From positions 296,907 through 360,906 of the forward strand of contig CAMXCT020001813.1 of assembly GCA_947184155.2 (NCBI GenBank): 64,000 nt of DNA, given 5' to 3'. The position numbers and the translations under genes were made by a program. The notes under the pieces were generated by a model. That model saw only the letters and a program-made list of their open reading frames with translations. It was not told the DNA's origin and did no database searches. Positions 31,495 to 42,869 of the stretch are shown one piece after another (the stretch's first letter is position 1; the number at the start of each line of letters is the position of its first letter). The DNA is from Cladocopium goreaui (taxonomy: Eukaryota > Sar > Dinophyceae > Suessiales > Symbiodiniaceae).

Positions 31495-32125
31495 AGAACT
31501 TGCATGCGCCGTGCGCCAGCCAGGCCCGTGCGTGCGTGCACTCTGCGGAAGTTGTGTCCTGTTTCGCACGTCACATTTGCAGCTCCACTTCGCACTTCGC
31601 ACTTCTCACTGCATTCTTCACACTCCACACTTCACACTTCACACTGCACTCTTCGCACTCCACACTTCACTTCACACTGCGCTCTTAAGACTGCACACTT
31701 CGCACTTCACACTTCAAACTTCACAGTCCGCACTTCACACTTCACTCTTCACACTGCACTCTTCACGCCCCACATTTCTCACTGCACTCTTCACACTTCA
31801 CACTCCACACTTCATCTCATCTGAGCTCTTCTCACCTTATCCCAGCTCATGTCTTCTCATCTCATCTCTTCTCATATGTCACGCAAGCTTCCATGAATCG
31901 CTTCCCAGTACTACTCGTACTACTAAGGACCTTGCATGCGCCGTGCTCCAGCCAGGCCCATGCGTGCGTGCTTCGTGCGAAGCTGTTGCAGTGTTGTGGC
32001 CAAGAACATAAGAACATGACCTGCGCGCGACACCGGTGCAATGCAAACAATTTCCTCAGACTTCACATTGCCTTCTTCACACCCCACACTCCACACTTCA
32101 CACTTGCACTTCATCTCAACTCATC
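31495..32125. repeat. Degenerate CTTCACA satellite with a duplicated GCGCC segment
   Basis: 31570-31815 and 32055-32115 consist of variants of CACTTCACACT. A segment beginning TTGCATGCGCCGTGC occurs twice, at about 31500 and 31931, followed each time by CCAGCCAGGCCC and GTGCGTGC. Confidence 0.75.
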
Positions 32126-32218
32126 TCATCGGAGCTCTTCTCATCTCATTCCATGTCTTCCCATATGTCAGCTAAGATCTTCTTGGCTATTTTCATAACA
32201 AGCACTTTCCAGTAATGA

Positions 32219-33305
32219 TGTCTACTACAAAAGCTTGCAAAAACCAGTTCCCAGTACTAATCTGTACTACAAAGCTTGCACAAAACACGTTCCAGTACTA
32301 CTTTGTACTACAAAGCTTGCACAAAACACTTCCCAGTACTACTTTGTACTACAAAGCTTGCATAAAACACTTCCCTGTACTACTTTGAACTACAAAGCTT
32401 GCACAAAGCAATTCCCAATACTACTTTGTACTACAAAGCTTACACAAACTACTTCCCAGTAACCGATGTCTACTACAAAAGCTTGCAAAAACCACTTCCC
32501 AGTACTACTTCGTACTGCAAAGCTTGCACAAAACACGGTCCAGTACGACTTTGTACTGCAAAGCTTGCACAAACTACTTCCCAGTAACCGATGTCTACTA
32601 CAAAAGCTTGCAAAAACCACTTCCCAGTACTACTTCGTACTACAAAGCTTGCACAAAGCACTCCCCAGTACTACTTTGTACTACAAAGCTTGCACAAACC
32701 ACTTCCCAGTACTACTTTGTAATACAAAGCTTGCGCAAAGCACTTCCCAGTACTACTTTGTACTACAAAGCTTGCACAAACCACTTCCCAGTACTACTTC
32801 GTACTGCAAAGCTTGCACAAACTACTTCCCAGTAACCGATGTCTACTACAAAAGCTTGCAAAAACCACTTCCCAGTACTACTTCGTACTACAAAGCTTGC
32901 ACAAAGCACTCCCCAGTACTACTTCGTACTGCAAAGCTTGCACAAAGCACTTCCCAGTACTACTTCGTACTACAAAGCTTGCAGAAAACACGTTTCAGCT
33001 TTGTACTGCAGTGCTCGCACAAACCACTTCCCAGTACTACTTCGTACTACAAAGCTTGCACAAAGCACTCCCCAGTACTACTTTGTACTACAAGGCTTGC
33101 ACAAAGCACTTCCCAGTACTACTTTGTACTGCAAAGCTTGCGCAAACCACTTCCCAGTACTACTTTGTACTACAAAGCTTGCACAAAGCACTCGCCAGTA
33201 CTACTTCGTACTACAAAGCTTGCAGAAAACACGTTCCAGTACTACTTTGTACTACAAAGCTTGCAGAAAACACTTCCCAGTACTACTTTGTACTACAAAG
33301 CTTGC
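32219..33305. repeat. 41-bp satellite, about 26 copies
   Basis: The unit contains CTTCCCAGTACTACTTTG and TACTACAAAGCTTGCAC. About 26 head-to-tail copies vary by a few bases. Some units carry a variant with AACCGATGTCTACTACAAAA, giving a higher-order pattern. Because 41 is not a multiple of 3 and the unit lacks stops, long open frames exist in all three forward frames. They are not taken as genes. Confidence 0.9.
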
Positions 33306-33307
33306 AC

Positions 33308-33505
33308 TTTAAGTGGCATACGCCACTCGGAACTCGAAGGCTACACAGTCAGCACGCCACTCGAAGTGGCATACGCCACTCGAAGTGGCATACGCCACTC
33401 GAAGTGGCATACGCCACTCGAAGTGGCATACGCCACTTGAAGTGGCATACGCCACTCGAAGTGGCACGCCACTTGAAGTGGCATGAAGTGGCATGAAGTG
33501 GCAAA
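33308..33505. repeat. Second GCCACT[TC]GAAGTGGC palindrome array
   Basis: About ten copies, many with CGAAG in the centre (GCCACTCGAAGTGGC). Together with the array at 30142-30441 it brackets the 3-kb satellite block. Confidence 0.85.
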
Positions 33506-33759
33506 ATCAAAATCCACCACATTTGCTCGTTCTCTGCAGAGTCATCAATGAACAGTTTATTTTGGGGGTCTGCCTTTCACGATGGGGTCGATTTCGACCA
33601 CTCACTTTATTATTCTAAGTTTCCAGACTCCATAGATGTCCGTTGTCCCGCTGGTTGATGAAAAAAGGGGTAGCCCCAGTTTTTCACATTGTGGATTTAA
33701 GCGGTTGAACCTCCCATTCTACCTCTGAAGATTTTCATGTTGCGTGTTTTTTCTTACAG

Positions 33760-33838
33760 CCTCCAGGCCAAATTGGACACCCTGGTGCTGCCTGAGAGTG
33801 CTTGGGCATGGACTGTCTCTTGGCTCAATAAATTGCAG
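33760..33838 (+). CDS. Likely exon of an unrecognised gene
   Basis: The exon follows TTCTTACAG and ends at TTGCAG before a GT donor at 33839. The frame reads AKLDTLVLPESAWAWTVSWL with GC-rich third positions. Family not recognised. Confidence 0.45.
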
Positions 33839-34039
33839 GTGGCTCTCCAAGTTTTGGGTTGAACAACCAGATTTTTTTGGGGAGAAAAAAACCCACACCA
33901 ATATTTGGGACGAAGGACATTGTTGAAACTTGATAAGAAGCTGACGGTCGAAGCTTGAGGGTAAGACCCAAGACTTCGGGGCAACAAAAAATCCGTGCAC
34001 ATGACGATCTAAAGTTTGAGATGCCGCTTGTCTGCCTTA

Positions 34040-34960
34040 GGAGAAGACCCTGAAAATGAGGCCTTCCTGCAAGAAGCAGGCACGACCGTCCTAGATGGAC
34101 AAATCTTTCATCGTTGGAGGTTGCTGAAATTGCCATGGAATTGAATACATGGTTGATTGGGTGTTTGAACATGCTAAACAGAATGTTCAGATTGCGCGGA
34201 AACACAAACACATGCTGTTTCTTGTAGATGTTCGGGATGTTTGGGCACCCAAACCGATTGCTTCCCTTGAAAACTCTGAGATTTTTTGTTGGTCTACCCT
34301 GCCGCGGCAGGCCTGCATCTTCGTTAACTCCATCTTGAAGGCAAGTCAATGGAGTCCAGCCACATTTTTTCTGGCCGGAAATGGGTGGAAAACTGGCCTG
34401 TGACGTCGCCGAAGGACGGGGAAACCGCTGCAGCTCTCGTTTTTGCGGAAACATGGCGGAATCACTTCATACTGTGTATTTTTTTTTTTTAAATGTGTAT
34501 CTATATATATATATATTATATGTATGTAATGCAGTGGTAAGGACACTGGTAATGGTAGTGGTAATGATATTGTTAAGCTTTGTATAGCTTTCTAATGTAT
34601 GTATGCATATACTCTTCTCTCGGTATCGAAGCTTGGCGATGTTTTGCCCCCTCTTCAAACCTTTTCGTTTCTAAATCGTTTGTACTATTGCACTTTTTTT
34701 TACCCATATGTTTTTGGACCGGAGGTCTTGCATGAAGAGCATCAACTGTGTGAAGCTCAACACACTTGGTCCCGGTGGATGAGCTGCATTGCTGACCGCT
34801 GAATTTTGTTGAGCTAAAGTGGTAAAGCATGGTAAAGCCCCAAAATTCTGGTGAAATCCCGATTTTTCACTGGTGACGTCTCGATTTTCTGCTATCTCTG
34901 AGGCCTTCCTCAGAGCTCCTGGACGAATTGGTGGCGCTGGCAGATGGCGAGGACCGCTAG
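34040..34960 (+). CDS. Possible exons; unrecognised
   Basis: About 34041-34120 reads GEDPENEAFLQEAGTTVLDG. About 34901-34960 reads SSELLDELVALADGEDR and ends in TAG. Between them lies intron-like DNA with a short TA tract (34500-34520). Exon boundaries are uncertain. Both are acidic and helix-like. Confidence 0.3.
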
Positions 34961-35214
34961 CCATATCACCTGTGCATATACATCAACAATCAAGGATCAA
35001 GGTAGATCAAGGTCATACATCATAATTAATCTATGTTTTGTATCATTATGAGATTCGAGCAGTTCATCAGCAGTCGGTCAATGAATCAACCAACCAATGA
35101 ATCAGCCAATCAGTCAGTCAGTATCATCAGTATCATCAATAAACACACATATCAACAACCACACACATGTACGCATACACATTACATATCATATATACAG
35201 TACGTATGACATGT

Positions 35215-35660
35215 ACTCTATCTAATCTATCTATCTATCTATCTACCTATCTATCTATCTATCTATGTATCTATGTACCTATCTATCTATCTATCTATCC
35301 ATCGATCTATCTATCTATCTACCTATCTATCTAGCTACCTATCTATCTATCTATCTATCTATCGATCGATCGATCGATATATCTATCCATCTTACTTACT
35401 TACTTACTCACTCACGAACTGACTTACTTACTTACCGACTTACTTACTTACTTACTTATATTATATTATATTATATTATATTGTATGATATTATATGATA
35501 TTATATGATAATATATTATATTATATTATATTATATTATATTGTATGATATTATATGATATTATATGATATTATATGATAATATATTATATTATATTATA
35601 TTATATTGTATGATATTATATGATATTATATGATATTATATTATATTTTATGAATATATA
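35215..35660. repeat. Compound microsatellite: (CTAT)n, (TTAC)n, TATAT/TATGA
   Basis: CTAT tetranucleotides at about 35219-35385, ACTT at 35390-35458, then TATAT/TATGA pentamer-like repeats to about 35650. Confidence 0.9.
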
Positions 35661-35714
35661 CACATATATATATATACCGTTACATTGCATATGTATATAC
35701 ATATATATCTACAG

Positions 35715-35861
35715 TACCACACGTGTTATAGCCACACTTTTCGAAGTCGAGGAGCTGCCACTGGTGATCTCGCCACTGGAGGCCGCCCAGCAAGCGAAGC
35801 AGCTCATCGAATTGAAGGCGGGATCACCGGCTGCGATGCGACGGCTGCGACGGCTGCGAAG
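35715..35861 (+). CDS. Exon of an unrecognised gene
   Basis: 147 nt between TCTACAG and a GTGGAA donor. It reads RVIATLFEVEELPLVISPL then EAAQQAKQLIELKAGSPAAM and a basic RRLRRLRR. Codon bias is strong. The helical, basic C-terminal part could be an interaction segment; no family assigned. Confidence 0.55.
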
Positions 35862-36283
35862 GTGGAAAAAAACCTGGAAAACCATGGGGATTGGCCAAAA
35901 CCATGGTGGAGTTTTAATGAGTTTTACCTGAGTTCCGGCTTGTTGGAAGCACTGTCGGAGATGATTCCTTGTGAGCTTGGGGAGTTGACTAGCATCAAGT
36001 GGAGTTCACCAATTCATTTGTGTATAACTATATATATATATAACTGTTCCGTGGTTTAAAGTATATTCAACATATTCCATCCATTTCCCTAAAGTAAGAT
36101 AATGTTTAAAACCCATTTCCACCAAGTCAAATAAACTTTAAACCTGTTTCCACCCAAGTAGAAACTTTCAACCAATTTCCAGCAAGTGAGATAATCTGTT
36201 CAACCCATTATCCTGAAACACATAGGGAAGATTTGATCCCAATTTGACCTTGCAAAAAATCGGGACCGCTAGGAAGAAGGCAG

Positions 36284-36944
36284 TGTTGAGGCCATGAATG
36301 CCTGGATGGCACGGGTCATTGGGCTGACTTCAGCGGGCAGCCTCCGGTGGATCCAGCACCAGCTTCCGGATGAAATTTTTCACCAGGAACATGGGGATTC
36401 AAAGAGTAACGGATTGAAACAAAAATTGGGAGTCATGTCGATGGATGATTCGCGGGATCCATCCTGCTTGGGATAAGACCCTGGTGATGTGCCCTGCTAG
36501 AGGTTCACATTCGACGTGTCGACCATATTTATTGCCATGCGGATTCTGAAACGGCGACATGAGTATGGGTCGAAAGAACATGAAACACGACAAAAAAAAA
36601 GGAGGAAACCGGAAACCCCAGATTTTTGATGATTTTTGGATATTTTTGGTTACCTGGTGACTTGACCCCCGCAGCACTGCTGAGGTTGCCCGTTATTTCA
36701 CCTACTGCCTCAACGGTGTCCAGATGCCCAGCGCGTGAAATTCAAAACTCTGGCCAAGCCCTGGCCAAGTTGAAAACTGTTGGGTGCAGTTCTATGGGAC
36801 ACATACCTCGTGACAATTCCAATAGGGAAATTTATGATGAACCATCGAATTTTAGGGGTCCATTTTCAATCAAACCCATATCCATATATATATATATAGA
36901 TTGATTTGTCAGCACGCTCGAGAGCTGGTCGAAAGGGAATTTGG
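36284..36944 (+). CDS. Cluster of four short likely exons; unrecognised gene
   Basis: 36284-36368 follows GCAG and reads EAMNAWMARVIGLTSAG, ending before a GATGAA donor. 36503 to about 36560 follows AGAG and reads FTFDVSTIFIAMRILKRRHE. 36675-36734 follows CGCAG and reads TAEVARYFTYCLNGVQMPS, ending before GTGAAA. 36913 to about 36944 follows GTCAG and reads HARELVEREF. Splice contexts are right for dinoflagellate introns. The fragments look like one helical protein, but its family is not evident. Confidence 0.45.
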
Positions 36945-37198
36945 ATGATGCTGGTCTCCTGTAGATGTTGCTGAACGAAGCAACCCAACCATTCTGCAGA
37001 TTTACTTGTTTATTTATCTTTTTAAACCGTTGATTTTTGGTGGTTAAATTGTCACCAGCCCCCCCAAACATGCGAGATGGACACACCTAAGCAGCCGAAA
37101 TCCACTACATCATCAATCATCATTTTCCCAATTTTAATTCAGCACTTGAGAAGTATACCACATTTTTGCACAATCAATGGAATCCCCACTTTTTCCAG

Positions 37199-37356
37199 GC
37201 AACAAAGGATTTCGACGATGTGGATGCCATGCACGAAGGATTTCCACCGTGGTTTCCCCACCGAGGTCTTCTTCAAGAGTTTCCACTTGGATCACGTCTG
37301 CAACGCCATTCTGACGCAGAAGCCGTCCGGGCGCTCAGCGCCGACGGGCAGCAAGG
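37199..37356 (+). CDS. Exon of an unrecognised gene
   Basis: It follows TTTTCCAG at 37198. The frame with the highest GC3 reads TKDFHRGFPTEVFFKSFHLD then HVCNAILTQKPSGRSAPTG. The other two frames are also partly open, so the choice rests on codon bias. Confidence 0.45.
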
Positions 37357-37359
37357 GGT

Positions 37360-39090
37360 CCAAATGGGTGGTTCAGCACCAAAAGCCACCCCCAAAATGG
37401 GGATTTCACTGATTTAAGCATCTAAAATGGGGATAGACTTGTGATTTTAGGGAGATGATTTACTCCTTGTATGGACCTAAGTGTTTCAAAGATTGATTAT
37501 TTGTGGAACCTAGAAAAATCGGAATGATTATCCCGAGTTTCGTAACTTCTGAGAACAGGGACCCTATCCCACGAAATCTCTCGGATATAGGGGGGCATTG
37601 TTAGTTCTCCTACTGAGATCAATTTGATAATGACTCAGTAGCAGTAATGTGGGTAAAACAATGTCATAAACAAGCCATTAATGGTCTATACCACCTATAT
37701 ATAAACATGGTGATGACTGGGGGATGGTTTATTGTTTACCCACATATCCACTGTTGACGACTTGTTTTCCCAGTGAAATCTCATAACTTGTTCCTTCGAT
37801 GTACATCCCAGCCTTCGAATGGTTAACCCAGGTACAACTGGCTATGTATTCCATATATAGCTGGCTGAATCTTACTTCTTAAGCTGTGGTTATGCAACCC
37901 ACCAATTGGTAACATCTGGTTATGACAAAAAACAAGAAATGACCCATGGTTGACAAGCAATATGTTTGGTAACCCCAACAGATAGAAAATTAACTTGCCA
38001 AAATTTAGGAGGATTTTTCCCATAGATTGTCATTTTACACAGCCACAGCCATAGCTTCACAGCCATTTTTAAAGCCATTTGTAAAGCCAAATTTTCCCCA
38101 TACTTGTTGACCATAGATGGTACATAATTGCCAACCATAGGTTAGCCATGTGTGGTATGGTCAAAAGGTTGGATGTCATCAATCCATTGCAGTGAAACGG
38201 ATTTACATAGCCATAAATCCAGGATTCCCATTGTGAGAATGGATGACCATACCCCATATATAATATCTATTGTTGCTCACATACCAGTGATATGATTTTC
38301 CTATTACATTTCCATTATATTAAATCGAGACATATGTAACCATCATGTCACTATCAATAGATGCGTGCAATTATTCCTATTCTCGAACCGTTAACCAATT
38401 CTTACATAAGAGTTATAGTAACTTAATAACCATGGACCATTACATAATGAATGAGCATTGCCAAGATTGTACCCTAGTTGATTAACGTATAGTATATAGT
38501 CAGCCATTGAATATAACTATGTAACCATGAAAAAAACAAGTATTGCGTGATCAATAAGTTTCCCATGGTATTATTCCCTATGATTATGTTCCCACTATAT
38601 AACCATTCAATGAATACCATCATGATATATATATATATACATACATATGCATATCATGGTTATATTTCACCATTCTCATTTCAACTATATTAATGTAATA
38701 TTTCCACTATATATATATACAGCCATTATCTCAGATCGAAATCATATATATATATACACATACATGCATATACACATATATATATACATATATATATATA
38801 TGTATACATACATAGATACATATGTATATATATACACATATATATATATATACATATATATATACACATATATATACATATATATATATACATATATATA
38901 CATATATACATACATATTTAGCATTATATAACCATTATATAGCCATTGTATAACCATTATATAACAATTATATATATTTTTTTAAACACCATTAACCATA
39001 TAATTTCCACTATATTATATTACTATATTAACGATATAACTTTTATAAGAAAAAAAACATTGTGATTTTCACCAAAGCTTGGATTTCCAG
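37360..39090. other. Long intron or intergenic DNA with TA microsatellite
   Basis: 37.4-38.6 kb is AT-rich without exon signals. Frequent CCATAG/AGCCAT words give it a low-grade repetitive texture. A TA/ATAC microsatellite fills 38622-38925, and 38930-38970 repeats CCATTATATA. Confidence 0.6.
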
Positions 39091-39899
39091 GAACCAGGTG
39101 AAGCTGCACGAGGCGATGCTCTTCCTGCTCCATGCCCGACCCAAGGCGCGGAAAAGATTCATGGTGGGTCAATGTGGGCCAATGTGGATGTCGAATCAAA
39201 TTATGATGGTTAATGATGGTTAATGATGGATAAATTATGGATGAATGATGGATAAATGAATCACAATCCCTGTATGTTGCACGAAGTTGGAAAAAATTCA
39301 ACCAGTTCTCCTATCAATTTTTGTCAGCGCTAGGTGAATGGTGGGTAAAAATTGGAATTTCAGAATATTTGAACATTCGGAACCCCCATGAGATGCAGGG
39401 CTGGGTATTGCGCAAGGTAAATGGTAGTAGATGGCTCACTCAGAACATATATCGCCATGCTCAAGATTGAGCGATGAAACCAGAAAGATTGGGGATGCTC
39501 GAAAGAAAACTGAAAAAACATGAAATAGTTCCCCAGCCCAGCCTAAAACGGAGGCTGCTGCTGCAACAGATGGATCTTCCGCAGGAATAATGAAGCTAGA
39601 ACTGTCCATCTTTGTACGCAATGTATTATATACAGATGGATATGAATGATTCTTAATTCATGCTTTCAACCTCTGGTTTCAGGACCAGATTAGGTGGGGT
39701 CGTCATAGTGATGTAATCAAGAGATGGTTGATGTAGAAGTGGAATTCTCATCATCCACTCTGTAAACTGTTTTGACAATCACCAACACTATTGTCCCCAA
39801 AAATTTCAATGTCATTCCTTTCCCCAATAATAGGCACCCTCGGAAACAAGTTTATTACTGGCTTTGTTCATTTTGGCACCCCATACCCTCCGGCCTCCG
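39091..39899 (+). CDS. Two exons with good splice signals; unrecognised gene
   Basis: 39091-39163 (after TTTCCAG, before GTGGGT) reads NQVKLHEAMLFLLHARPKAR. 39834-39899 (after ATAATAG, before a perfect GTAAGT) is open in all frames. If phase 0 follows the previous exon, it reads SETSLLLALFILAPHTL, a possible membrane segment. Function unknown. Confidence 0.45.
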
Positions 39900-40454
39900 G
39901 TAAGTAGACATGGCAGTGGACAGTACACCATTTTCTTCAATGATTTCCCGTTAAAAACCTCCATGGAGTAGATCAAAAGAAGACTTCCCTTCCCATGGAT
40001 TGATTACCGAAGGGTAAAGGGATGTAAAAGGGATGTTTATTGATAGATGGATGGGATTTTCATTGCCAGCTTCAACCAGTGACAGGACTTGACGCAGCAG
40101 GGTACCCCAGAAATATGGGTCAGAAATGGGATCTTTTGTCATCAAAAACCATGGGATACCATGGGGGCATTAAACCAACTATTTGCAGGGATATAATGGG
40201 ATATGATTAGACTATAACACCAACAAAATAATATGGCTTGGCAAAAAATGGTTTACAAGCCATGGGATTCTTGGGTGCCCTCTTCTCAGACAGAGGCTGG
40301 CTTCTGTTCAAAAAGATGTTAGTCGAGATGGAAGCAACGAACAACGAGATGGGGTTGACCATGACAAGTTGGACGTTTTTTTTCACCATTTAACATGAGA
40401 ATATCGCGAAGAAAGGTCTGTTTCTAGACCAATTCTGATTCCAGATGGTCACCA

Positions 40455-41420
40455 GGGTTATTCCAGACCATGCGGATCAAGAAAACCGTGAACATCTACT
40501 GGGCCCTTGTCAAAGCGCCGATTTCCTTGTTTATTTTTGTTCATCACAGCATTTCTGGGGGTTTCAAACCCCCATTCTTGGTGAAATGCTCCCACTGTTG
40601 CATCCACTGATGGGATTTGAGCAGTGTTCAAAACCATGGTGGGTTGATAGGGGATTATACTACCCAGTATATTGGGGCGAATAATCCAATAGGGAAATCC
40701 CGTTCTTGACCATCCAATAGGGTCAGGGGTACCAGTGGGAGCTGAGGAAATGGGAGCTGAAGGAGCTGAAACAGCTCCTACTAGACCCAGCGGGGGCACT
40801 GAAAGGGTTTCGGCAGTCTTGGGTCCTGGAAACCTTGGGTCCCACGCACTACTTTTAGATGGGGGTTCCATCAGGGATTTACAATGGAAAATCCTATTAA
40901 AATGAATGATTTGGAGGTACCCCTATTTCAGGAAACCCATTATTTGTATGCATAGCATCACAAAAGTAGCTGGGGGTGCTGCAACTGTGCCACCACAGAA
41001 TCACTAGAGTTCACCTGGGCTACTTCACCAAGTCATGTGGCGGGATGGTCCGTATGCCATTCCTGAAAGAATTCACTCTGGGTCTGATTTAGTTGAGCCT
41101 AAATTCTGTTATTAACATCCCAACCACTGGGGTTATCTATCTTATCCTGCGGATTTCTATCGGCTTGATATCTTCCACGGATCCATTGGAGATCCACACC
41201 TTGGCTGTGCCGGCCTGCAGCCTGTTTCAGACGCCCGTGACCGGCGATCTCCCGCTCGGCGTTTCTCCTTTCGCTCGCGCCATGGTCCCAGGTATCGTCT
41301 TGGCGCCCCAGTGCAGCGCTCAACCGGATGAGATCATGGAGGATGTCCCAAGCTTTCCAGAGCAGTTGCTGGACGAATTTCTGAATTTCATCCAGTTTCG
41401 AAGAAACCACGATAATCAAC
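40455..41420 (+). CDS. Likely exons of an unrecognised gene
   Basis: About 40465-40545 has very high GC3 in the frame TMRIKKTVNIYWALVKAPIS. About 41150-41400 is a longer GC3-rich block reading LEIHTLAVPACSLFQTPVTG, LGVSPFARAMVPGIVL and DEIMEDVPSFPEQLLDEFL. Splice edges are not pinned down. A minus-strand frame of 233 codons also crosses 41099-41800, but its composition is worse. Confidence 0.4.
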
Positions 41421-41639
41421 ACTAGGGTTGATAGATCTTTCCGCAAAACATAGACAGTTTGACACCATTTTTGAGCAAATCTAGTGGGTATGTGGGTACA
41501 TGTGGGTATCCACACAAGGAATCTCCAAGGATTTTTAATTTTGTTTGTTTGTTGGAAGATCATCCTCGATCTGGGTGCTTTGACGATGGCACGAAAATCA
41601 GAATCAATCCATTGATCTTTTTGAACTGCCAAACCAAGG

Positions 41640-42052
41640 GGGCTCTTCGTGGGTCCCAACGTCACTTGCTCGGTCCAACCACAACTGGAGGAGGATTTGG
41701 AGAGCGTTGTTCCTGGTGCTCTGGAGGAGGTCGGTTGTATCAACAAGGATTGGCCGCTTGACCAAGTGATCCAACTTATAGGGGACCAAAAAATCCCCAC
41801 CAGAGTGATAAACCCACCAGTGGTATGGTTTATGGATGTTTATAGTATTATAGAATATTATAGATGTTTATACTATGCACCACTGGTGCTTTTATACCAA
41901 TCCCCAGAGGTTCACAGTGCCTGAAGCAGGCGAGATTTCGAAACTCCTACCATTCATGGACCGGCTTCGACTTGGACATTCCCCGCTCTCCGAATCGGGT
42001 CCTGCACGAAGACAAGCAATGCGAGATGAAGCAGTTCCTCACGAAACTCCAG
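41640..42052 (+). CDS. Two likely exons; unrecognised gene
   Basis: About 41655-41770 reads LEEDLESVVPGALEEVG and NKDWPLDQVIQLIGD. About 41920-42052 reads SYHSWTGFDLDIPRSPNRVL and EDKQCEMKQFLTKLQ, ending at CTCCAG before GTTCGA, with almost every third base G or C. No family recognised. Confidence 0.45.
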
Positions 42053-42539
42053 GTTCGATACATATTTTTTTGAGCACCGGGATTGCCCAATCTTGGTTGG
42101 GAAATACCCATGTTCAAGATGGTAGAAGGGGATTTTCGAGTGCCAAAATGCTGAAATTCTTTCAAAAACTACTTGGTGATCATCCACAATTGACCCAGTG
42201 GTAAACTGATTTGGATCTTGAAGTTCGAAGAAACGAATGCATAGATTTTGTTCTTGAAAGCCAGGGAATGGATTCTGTCATTCATATCCAGCATCTGATT
42301 GCAACTTTTAATACCATTCTTATAGCTTGTCTACCAAATTTGGTTTGTCAAGTCCCACATCATTGGGGAAACAATGGGAAACAAATCCTATGTAACTAAC
42401 CATTTCGGGGTTATGGTTATATTATATATATATATTTTATAACCATTTTCAATTATGGGCTAACCACATAATGATAGTTCCCACACGTTGAATTGCATCA
42501 TGTCATTATGCATTGGATAGTCCCCAGATTAGACTCACG

Positions 42540-42650
42540 TAATCAGCCGCCCCATGTCGAGGAGAAGAAGCATGTCTTGAAGACTGTTGTTGGGATGAAG
42601 CGAAAGAACGACTTTGGAGACAGGGAACTTTTTAGCCAGACACGTTTTTT
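42540..42650 (+). CDS. Possible exon; unrecognised
   Basis: The frame reads PHVEEKKHVLKTVVGMKRKN then DFGDRELFSQTR. Charged composition and a fair codon pattern, but no firm splice sites. 42700-42785 downstream is TA/CA microsatellite. Confidence 0.3.
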
Positions 42651-42869
42651 TTTGTGTATTTTGCAGGCTTCGACGGATTTAATGCATCACATAGGTATGT
42701 ACGTATGTACAGAGATATATTTCAATATATATATATATACACACGCATACACATACACGCCCACATACACATATATACATATTCAATCATATTCATATTC
42801 GAGTCGCTTCGCGACGAGAACTGCCCGCACCCAGGGAATAGGAGAGAGAGGAAAGAAGCGGGCCTATTT

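Noticed and set aside
32219..33305. CRISPR-like array
   Set aside because: The units are contiguous 41-bp satellites without unique spacers, in a eukaryotic context with no cas genes.
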